Shown piece by piece: positions 58,768 to 64,000 of a stretch of 64,000 bases of DNA. The stretch is taken from positions 4,995,501 through 5,059,500 of the forward strand of contig NZ_JARUBJ010000002.1 in the NCBI RefSeq assembly GCF_029626145.1, given 5' to 3'. Both the position numbers and the translations under genes were made by a program. A model generated the notes under the pieces. It did not search any database and had not been told where the DNA came from. It saw only the letters and a list, made by a program, of their open reading frames with translations. Within the stretch, counting starts at the first letter, position 1. Each line of letters begins with the position of its first letter. The DNA comes from Micromonospora sp. WMMD961. GTDB taxonomy: Bacteria > Actinomycetota > Actinomycetes > Mycobacteriales > Micromonosporaceae.

Positions 58768-58785
58768 GTGCCCGTTGACGGGCAC
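58768..58785. promoter_or_regulatory. dyad GTGCCC-N6-GGGCAC between LLM and LtrA genes
   Basis: GTGCCCGTTGACGGGCAC is a perfect 6-bp inverted repeat with a 6-bp centre, 10 bp before the chosen LLM start. It contains TTGAC on the plus strand, so it could combine an operator with the -35 region of the divergent LtrA promoter. Confidence 0.4.
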
Positions 58786-58894
58786 CCGAGCAAGATCCCC
58801 GTACTGGGCAGAATCGCCGGTTTCCGGCGGTGGGTGCCATCAGGGGGTGCTACGACTGCCAGGTGGACCAGATCGACGGCGTAGGCCGCTGACC

Positions 58895-60115
58895 ATGGGT
58901 TCCAGGGCAGCGGGACGCCTGGAGCCGGTCCCTGCGGCGACCACTCCCGGCCGGGCCACCTTCCTCGAACTCTTCTTCGACCTGGTGTACGTCTTCGCGC
59001 TCACCCGGATCTCGGCGCGCGCGTTCGACGACCTGACCCAGGATCCGGGCCGGGAGCATGCCTGGGGCACGGTCACCGGCGGCGGCAAGACCCTGCTGTT
59101 GCTGCTCGCGCTCTGGGCCGTCTGGCAGGGCACCGCGTGGACGGCCAGCCGGTACGACCCGTACCGGCTGCCGCTGCAGACCGTGGTGATCACCGCGTTG
59201 GTGTGCAGCATGGTGATGGGGGTGGCGATTCCCCGGGCGTTCAGCGACACCGCGCTGATGTTCGCGGTGGCGTACGTGGTGGCGCAGGTGACCCGACCGG
59301 TCATCCTCTCGATCGCGCTGGGGCCGCACCCGTACCGCCGGTTGAAGGTGCGTATGGCGGTGGTGTTCGCCGTCAGCGGAGTGTTCTGGATCAGCGGCGC
59401 GATGTTGAAGACCAACATGCAGGTGGTGTTCTGGACGACCGCGCTGGTGATCGAGTACCTGGCCGCCCGCTGTGGCTGGCCGGTCCCGGGGCTGGGCCGT
59501 TCGACGATCTCCAAGTGGGAGATCGCCGGGGAGCACCTGGCCGAGCGGTACCAGCAGTTCTTCCTCGTCGCCCTGGGCGAGACGATCCTGGTGGCCGGTT
59601 TCGCGTACAGCAGGGGACCGTACGAGACGGGACACGCCTTGGCGTTCGCGCTCGCGCTGGCCACGTCGATCATGCTGTGGCGGATCTACGTCCAGCGGGC
59701 CGGGCGGATCCTGGGCGACGCGGTGACGCAGGCCCGGCACCCCGCCACCATCGGCCGGTCGGCGGCCGACACCCACCTGGTGATGGTGGTCGGGCTCGCC
59801 GCCACCGCGATCGGATACGAACTGATCATCGAACATCCACTGGAACGAATCCCGGGGGCGTGGTTGGCCCTGGTGCTCGGCGGTCCGGCGCTGTTCCTGG
59901 CCGGTCGGTCCCGCCTCGAGTACGAGGTGTTCGCGCGGGTCTCGCCGTCGCGCTGGATCGCCCTGCTGGCGCTGGCGGTGTCGGCCGTGCCGCTGCTGTT
60001 CCTGCCGGGTGTGGTCGCGACCGTGGTCGGGGTGCTGGTGCTGGGCGCGGTCGCGATCGCCGACGCCCGCCGGGCGCGCGGCGCCCCACCGGAGCCGGCC
60101 GCACCACCGTTCTGA
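58895..60115 (+). CDS. LtrA (low-temperature-requirement A) family membrane protein
   Basis: A 406-aa paralogue of the protein at 36206: FLELFFDLVYVFALTRISA near the N-terminus, AGEHLAERYQQFFLVALGE in the middle, LIIEHPLERIPGAW and GGPALFLAGRSRLEYEVF towards the end, with eight or more helices. Envelope protein of unclear function. The ATG is at 58895. It is divergent from the LLM/SDR operon. The DUF1028 gene follows 51 bp later. Confidence 0.9.
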   Translation: MGSRAAGRLEPVPAATTPGRATFLELFFDLVYVFALTRISARAFDDLTQDPGREHAWGTVTGGGKTLLLLLALWAVWQGTAWTASRYDPYRLPLQTVVITALVCSMVMGVAIPRAFSDTALMFAVAYVVAQVTRPVILSIALGPHPYRRLKVRMAVVFAVSGVFWISGAMLKTNMQVVFWTTALVIEYLAARCGWPVPGLGRSTISKWEIAGEHLAERYQQFFLVALGETILVAGFAYSRGPYETGHALAFALALATSIMLWRIYVQRAGRILGDAVTQARHPATIGRSAADTHLVMVVGLAATAIGYELIIEHPLERIPGAWLALVLGGPALFLAGRSRLEYEVFARVSPSRWIALLALAVSAVPLLFLPGVVATVVGVLVLGAVAIADARRARGAPPEPAAPPF

Positions 60116-60166
60116 GACGACGACGTACGGCGATGTCCTGCCGGCGCGACCGGATAATCTCGGCCG

Positions 60167-61030
60167 GTGACCTTCTCGCTCGTCGGCCGCTCCGCCGACG
60201 GCCGCCTGCACGGCGTGGCCGTCGCCAGCAAGTTCCTCGCCGCCGGTGCGCTGGTGCCGGCCGCCGCCGCCGAGGTCGGCGCGCTGGCCACCCAGGCGCA
60301 CGTCAACCTCGCCTACCGCCCGCAGGGGCTCACCCTGCTGCGCACCGGAGTGGCCGCCGCCGATGTCGTGGCCGGGCTGGTCGCCGCCGATCCCGAGCGG
60401 GAGCACCGCCAGCTCGGGGTGGTCGGTGCCAGCGGTCCGGGTGCCAGCTGGACCGGGCCGGCCTGCCTTCCGTGGGCCGGCGGGCGGACCGGCGACGGTT
60501 GGGCAGCACAGGGCAACGTGCTCACCGGTCCGGAGGTCGTCGACGCCCTCGGCGAGGCGTGGCTGGCGGGGACGGCGCTGCCGTTCGCCGAGCGGCTGGT
60601 TGCCGCGCTGCGGGCCGGCGAGGAGGCCGGTGGCGACCGGCGTGGTCGGCAGAGCGCCGGGCTGCTGGTGGTCGAGCGCGGCGGCGGGTACGGCGGCACC
60701 AGCGACGTGCTGGTCGACCTTCGCGTGGACGATCACCCGGACCCGGTCGCCGAGCTGAGCCGGCTGCTCGCCGTGCACACCATGCTGTTCGGTCGCCCGG
60801 ACCCGGCCACCCTGCTCGACCTGAGCGGCGCGGTCGCCGAGGAGGTGGCCGCGTTGCTCAGGGCACTGGGCCATCCGGTGGCCGGCGACGGGCCGGAGGC
60901 AGCGTTGGTCTCCTGGGCGGGGCTGGAGAACCTGGAAGAGCGGTTGGTGCCCGGCCGGATCGACCCGGTCGTCCTGACGCACCTGCGCGGCGTCGCCCCG
61001 CACGTCCCCGCACCCCGCTCCGCGAGCTGA
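60167..61030 (+). CDS. DUF1028-family protein (Ntn-hydrolase-like fold)
   Basis: A 287-aa DUF1028 protein: it starts VTFSLVGRSADGRLHGVAV and ASKFLAAGALVPAAAAEVG, and contains the family blocks QGNVLTGPEVVDALGEAW and SAGLLVVERGGGYGG. The family has the Ntn-hydrolase fold and is thought to act in the cytoplasm; its reaction is unknown. The GTG at 60167 starts the conserved domain directly. The C-terminal third is a variable helical domain. Confidence 0.9.
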   Translation: MTFSLVGRSADGRLHGVAVASKFLAAGALVPAAAAEVGALATQAHVNLAYRPQGLTLLRTGVAAADVVAGLVAADPEREHRQLGVVGASGPGASWTGPACLPWAGGRTGDGWAAQGNVLTGPEVVDALGEAWLAGTALPFAERLVAALRAGEEAGGDRRGRQSAGLLVVERGGGYGGTSDVLVDLRVDDHPDPVAELSRLLAVHTMLFGRPDPATLLDLSGAVAEEVAALLRALGHPVAGDGPEAALVSWAGLENLEERLVPGRIDPVVLTHLRGVAPHVPAPRSAS

Positions 61031-61041
61031 CCCGCCCGGGG

Positions 61042-61710
61042 TCAGCGACCGAACGCGAGCCAGCGGAAGCCCGCCGCGTCGATCGCGGCCCGTTCCGGGG
61101 CGGTCAGCGCCGCCCGGCCGGTGGTCTTGCGGATCAGGGTCAGCCGGTCCCAGCCCAGACCGGACGGTGCCGCGCGCCCCCCGGTGAGCAGGTCGGCGAT
61201 CACCTCGGCCGCCGGGGCGGTGAGCCACGGCGGCCGGCCCAGCGCGGCAGCCAGGTCCAGACCGTGTACGCCCACCTCGACGACCCGGGTCCGCAGGAAC
61301 TCGGTGAGGCGCATCGCGTCGCCGTGTCGGGTCCGCACCACCCGATCGGGCGGGGCGGCGGCCACCGCCGCGTCGGTGGCCCGCCACGCTCGCTCCAGCT
61401 CGGTCGCCAGCGCCGGCTGGCCCACCTGGAGGGCGTCGCGCCGCCCGCCGTCGATCCGGTCGGCGTCCACCTGCTCGGTGAACTTCGCCCGGCCGAAGTA
61501 ACCGGCGGCGTCCACCTCGGCGCGTGGCGGGGCTGGCGCGGCCAGCATGTCGGTCAGCCGGCCGACGCCGGTGCGCACGTGTGCGATCAGTTCCCGGACG
61601 GTCCACGGCGGGCAGTCGGTGGGTCCGTCGAGGTCGGCGTCGACCAGACCGGCCAGGACCTCGGTGAGCTGTGCGCACTCGGCCGAGAACGCCGCGCGGG
61701 CGGGATCCAC
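61042..61710 (-). CDS. maleylpyruvate-isomerase-type mycothiol-dependent enzyme (DinB-like)
   Basis: A 222-aa protein with the DinB/MPI four-helix fold: DCPPWTVRELIAHVRTGVG carries the first metal His, and VVEVGVHGLDLAAALGRPP carries the Glu/His pair of the metal site. In actinobacteria such enzymes use mycothiol as thiol cofactor in isomerase or transferase reactions. The substrate is unknown. The GTG is at 61710. It follows the PAP2 gene by 6 bp and is probably co-transcribed with it. Confidence 0.85.
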   Translation of the reverse strand: MDPARAAFSAECAQLTEVLAGLVDADLDGPTDCPPWTVRELIAHVRTGVGRLTDMLAAPAPPRAEVDAAGYFGRAKFTEQVDADRIDGGRRDALQVGQPALATELERAWRATDAAVAAAPPDRVVRTRHGDAMRLTEFLRTRVVEVGVHGLDLAAALGRPPWLTAPAAEVIADLLTGGRAAPSGLGWDRLTLIRKTTGRAALTAPERAAIDAAGFRWLAFGR

Positions 61711-61716
61711 GCCGGC

Positions 61717-62598
61717 TCAGCCCTTGACCCGGGGCACGAGCCGGTGCACGACGGTGAGCACCAGCGCCATGACCACCGCCATCGTGCCGGCGATCCCGGC
61801 GGCGCTGCCCGCGTACCCGACGAACAGTGGCCTGCGGGTCAGCTCCTGCGGCCCGGTGCCGCGCAACTCGACCAGCCACGCCAGGGCCAACCCGCAGGCG
61901 ACCAGGGCGAGCAGACCGCCCAGCCCGAGCACCAGCGCGGCGATCCGGTGCGCGTCGCCGGGGGCCACCTCGGCCTGCTCCCGCTGGGTGATCAGCAGGA
62001 GCAGCCCCGCCAACGCCGCCCACACACCCACCACCAGGTACGCGGCGACCGCGTCGCTGGGCCGGTGCCAGCCGGCGGAGAGGGTGGCGACTCCGGCGGC
62101 GGCGGCATAGCCGGCACCGATGAAGGCGCCGACCGCCCGCACCTTGCGCGGCAGGACGAGCATCAGCGCGATCGCCACCGACGCGGCCACGGTGGTGTGC
62201 CCGCTGGGCAGGCTGTTGCCCACCTCGGCGCGCTCCGGATCGAGGCCGAAGTCGGGGCGGTTCAACCCGTACTTCAGCAGCTGGGTCGAGACGTTCGCTC
62301 CGGCGATCAGCAGGGTCGCGGTGACGGCCAGGGCGATCCGTCCCCGGATCAACGCGATGAAGCCGATCATCGCGGTGGCGGCCAGCAGGGAGACCACCGA
62401 CATCGCGTTGAGGATCCGGTCGACGGGTCCGTCGATGGTGTCCTGGCCGATCCGGTTGCCGGTCAGTGCGACGGTGTCCACCCACTGACCGATCTCGGTG
62501 TGCACGGCCACCCGCCACACGGCGAGGAAGGCAGCCGCCTGGACAAGGGCCAGTACGACCAACCAGACCGCGGTCCAACCCCGTGCCGTCGCGCGCAT
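61717..62598 (-). CDS. PAP2-family membrane phosphatase
   Basis: A 293-aa phosphatidic-acid-phosphatase-type protein. The three PAP2 motifs are seen: LKYGLNRPDF (KxxxxxxRP), SLPSGHT, and SAGWHRPSDAVAA (the His and Asp of motif 3). About six to eight membrane helices; the active site faces outside. It probably dephosphorylates a lipid phosphate such as undecaprenyl pyrophosphate or phosphatidate. The ATG at 62598 gives a normal N-terminal helix (AVWLVVLALVQAAAFLAVW). The mycothiol-type gene follows in the same direction. Confidence 0.9.
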   Translation of the reverse strand: MRATARGWTAVWLVVLALVQAAAFLAVWRVAVHTEIGQWVDTVALTGNRIGQDTIDGPVDRILNAMSVVSLLAATAMIGFIALIRGRIALAVTATLLIAGANVSTQLLKYGLNRPDFGLDPERAEVGNSLPSGHTTVAASVAIALMLVLPRKVRAVGAFIGAGYAAAAGVATLSAGWHRPSDAVAAYLVVGVWAALAGLLLLITQREQAEVAPGDAHRIAALVLGLGGLLALVACGLALAWLVELRGTGPQELTRRPLFVGYAGSAAGIAGTMAVVMALVLTVVHRLVPRVKG

Positions 62599-62687
62599 CC
62601 GCACACCGTAGCGGCCAGTGCCGGCCAGCCGATCGGTGGCCCACCGCGCGTCGACGGTTAGGTTGTGCCGGAGGCGAGGAGGCGGTG

Positions 62688-63458
62688 GTGAGCGGAGCAC
62701 CGGGGCGCGACAGCGACGAGGCCGAGCCCGGGCCGGAGCAGCGGAAGGGCACCGATCCGGGGTCGGCCGGGGCAGGCGCCGACAGCGGCCCGGGAGGGCC
62801 GGCGCACGCCGAGTCGCTGACGGATCTGCTGGGTGGGCGACGCGGCGCCGTGGACGCCACCCTGCCACCCCTGGCGTTCGCGGCGGGCTGGTTGCTGGGC
62901 GGCGAGTCGCTGTGGGGCGGGGTGGGCGCGGCGCTGGCCGTGGGCGCGGTGGTGGCCGGCGTACGACTGCGTCGGGGTGACCGGCCGCGGTCGGTGCTGA
63001 TCGGGCTGCTGGCGGTCTGCGTCGCGGCGTTGATCGCGGTGCGCACCGGCCGAGCCGAGAACTTCTTTCTGATCCAGGTGCTGTCCAACGCCGCGAGCGC
63101 TCTGGCGTGGATGGTCAGCATCGTGGTGCGCTGGCCACTGCTCGGCGTCCTGGTCGGCGCGGTGCTGGGGCAGCGCGCCCGGTGGCGGCGCGACCCGGCG
63201 CTCCTGCGGGGGTACGGCCGGGCCAGTTGGGTGTGGACGGCGACCTACCTGCTGCGGCTGGCCGTGTTCGTGCCGCTCTATCTGGGTGGGCAGGTGCTCG
63301 CGCTGGTAGTGGCCCGGGTGGCGTTGACCTGGCCGCTGGTCGCCGCGGCGCTGGCACTGAGTTGGGTGGTGCTGCGGCGCTCGCTGCCGGCCGGGCACCC
63401 GGGCCTGCGTCACCCGCTCACCGAAGGCACTGACGAGCCGGCCGGGCGGGCGTCGTGA
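62688..63458 (+). CDS. DUF3159-family membrane protein
   Basis: A 256-aa actinobacterial membrane protein: a charged N-terminal tail of about 40 residues, then the family start AESLTDLLGGRRGAVDATL, followed by about six helices in pairs (LPPLAFAAGWLLGGESLWG, SVLIGLLAVCVAALIAVRT, WPLVAAALALSWVVLRRSL). Function unknown. Of two adjacent GTG codons, 62688 is chosen for the AGGAGG five bases upstream. It is divergent from the PAP2 gene. Confidence 0.87.
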   Translation: MSGAPGRDSDEAEPGPEQRKGTDPGSAGAGADSGPGGPAHAESLTDLLGGRRGAVDATLPPLAFAAGWLLGGESLWGGVGAALAVGAVVAGVRLRRGDRPRSVLIGLLAVCVAALIAVRTGRAENFFLIQVLSNAASALAWMVSIVVRWPLLGVLVGAVLGQRARWRRDPALLRGYGRASWVWTATYLLRLAVFVPLYLGGQVLALVVARVALTWPLVAAALALSWVVLRRSLPAGHPGLRHPLTEGTDEPAGRAS

Positions 63459-63565
63459 CTCGGCCCGTGGTCGTGGGCAGTCGAGCGATTCGGCACGGCT
63501 GGCAACGCTTGCCGGCGACCGTCGTGACGATCACGAGCGGGGCCGGTCAGGGGGGCCAAGAAAGT

Positions 63566-63597
63566 GGAGAGGCCGCCACGGGGGGAGCGGCCTCTCC
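63566..63597 (+). terminator. 11-bp-stem hairpin downstream of DUF3159
   Basis: GGAGAGGCCGC (63566-63576) pairs exactly with GCGGCCTCTCC (63587-63597) around a G-rich 10-nt loop, 107 bp after the DUF3159 stop. Likely a terminator. The sequence between 63598 and 63805 has no gene; GGGTCC/GGACCC at about 63775-63796 forms another small dyad. Confidence 0.6.
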
Positions 63598-63805
63598 GGT
63601 GACGTACGTTACTCCGTCGTGGACTTCAGCGTGATCCCGTGAAGGCCCGAATTTCTGGGCTTTTTCGCGACTGGCTCCAGTCCGGGCGGTGGGGTGGGCC
63701 AGCCGATCCGCTGCGTCGGCCAGATGGCCGGCCCACCCCGGCCTGACCGTGGGTGTCAGGCCGTCCTCCGGTCAGGGTCCGTCGTTCCCCGGACCCTTAC
63801 CGAAT

Positions 63806-63839
63806 CCCGGGGTGGGCGGTCCACGCCACCCACCCCGGG
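63806..63839 (-). terminator. 11-bp-stem hairpin downstream of the edge gene
   Basis: CCCGGGGTGGG (63806-63816) pairs exactly with CCCACCCCGGG (63829-63839), 6 bp after the stop of the minus-strand gene at the window edge. Likely its terminator. Confidence 0.65.
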
Positions 63840-63844
63840 TCGTC

Positions 63845-64000
63845 TCAGCCGTTCGGGAACATGCTGCCGTAGTCGGCGTACGCCATGGCGACGTCAGCCT
63901 GTGCCCAGAACCTGTGGTAGTTGAAGGTGGGCTCCGGGCCGCCGTTCAGGTACGCCTGCACCTTGGGCCAGTCCGGGTCGTTCTTGTAGAAGGACCGGAT
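63845..64000 (-). CDS. C-terminal end of an unidentified gene (cut by window edge)
   Basis: The last 51 codons of a minus-strand gene are visible, reading IRSFYKNDPDWPKVQAYLN, PTFNYHRFWAQADVAMAYA and ending DYGSMFPNG before TGA. Codon use is clearly coding. The aromatic, Asn/Asp-rich character suggests an extracellular or periplasmic protein, but no family can be named from this part. A hairpin follows. Confidence 0.6.
   Translation of the reverse strand: MRSFYKNDPDWPKVQAYLNGGPEPTFNYHRFWAQADVAMAYADYGSMFPNG

Noticed and set aside
58850..63121. A minus-strand open frame of about 1400 codons and a plus-strand frame of similar size (59137-62661)
   Set aside because: Both run across several genes with clear motifs on defined strands (LtrA, DUF1028, PAP2) and have no domain of their own; typical high-GC shadows.
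63459..63840. A riboswitch between DUF3159 and the edge gene
   Set aside because: Only simple hairpins that fit terminators are visible; no multi-branched conserved core was recognised, and both genes end toward this region.

Overview
The window is high-GC actinobacterial DNA, most likely from the Micromonosporaceae (Micromonospora or a close relative). This is inferred from base composition, frequent GTG starts, a mycothiol-dependent maleylpyruvate-isomerase-type enzyme, an F420-type LLM oxidoreductase, many TetR/HxlR/XRE-MmyB regulators, and a conserved block of beta-propeller/FN3 protein, MoxR ATPase, DUF58 protein and TgpA-like membrane protein. No database search was possible; every family call is from motifs and gene order.

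The window has two halves that meet at a tRNA-Leu(GAG) gene near 44.2 kb. The left half (1-44.2 kb) is accessory DNA: small redox, hydrolase, transport and regulator genes mixed with broken genes (SGNH hydrolase, TetR, AraC, epoxide hydrolase, ADP-ribosylglycohydrolase, ABC transporter, NiCoT nickel/cobalt transporter, thiolase, two aldo/keto reductases, Dps), pieces of IS5 and IS3 elements, and a serine-recombinase tail lying against the 3' end of the tRNA. The right half (44.5-64 kb) has intact, tightly packed genes and no frameshift that I could see.

Left half in order. 0-4.4 kb: SGNH hydrolase and TetR (both frameshifted), alpha/beta hydrolase plus epimerase under a divergent TetR. 5-12.6 kb: AraC and epoxide hydrolase relics, NAD kinase, nucleotidyltransferase, GNAT, ABC relic, alpha/beta hydrolase. 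13.4-15.8 kb: SDR and quinone-oxidoreductase-like gene divergent from an HxlR regulator with two matching operators. 16.2-24.7 kb: a flavin oxidase, an aldo/keto reductase with XRE regulator, a histidine kinase, a receiver-only protein, a LuxR response regulator, and a hydrolase-DUF4331 pair. A palindrome with core GGGGTTRACCCC recurs upstream of three of these units and looks like one regulon. 28.3-32.2 kb: a manganese-themed operon (manganese catalase, putative manganese exporter, two small coupled ORFs, bicupin oxalate decarboxylase). 35-44 kb: second DUF4331 gene, LtrA protein, DMT and MFS transporters, XRE regulator, SDR and a frameshifted aldo/keto reductase.

Right half. A TPR/proline-rich/FN3 membrane protein, then an operon of beta-propeller/FN3 protein, MoxR, DUF58 and a TgpA-like protein whose transglutaminase core has lost its catalytic Cys and His. 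It ends in a 20-bp perfect inverted repeat that supplies the stop codons of two convergent genes. Then follow two related membrane proteins, a methyltransferase, an SDR/LLM oxidoreductase pair, LtrA, DUF1028, a mycothiol-dependent-type enzyme, PAP2 phosphatase, DUF3159, and the C-terminus of an unidentified gene at the edge.
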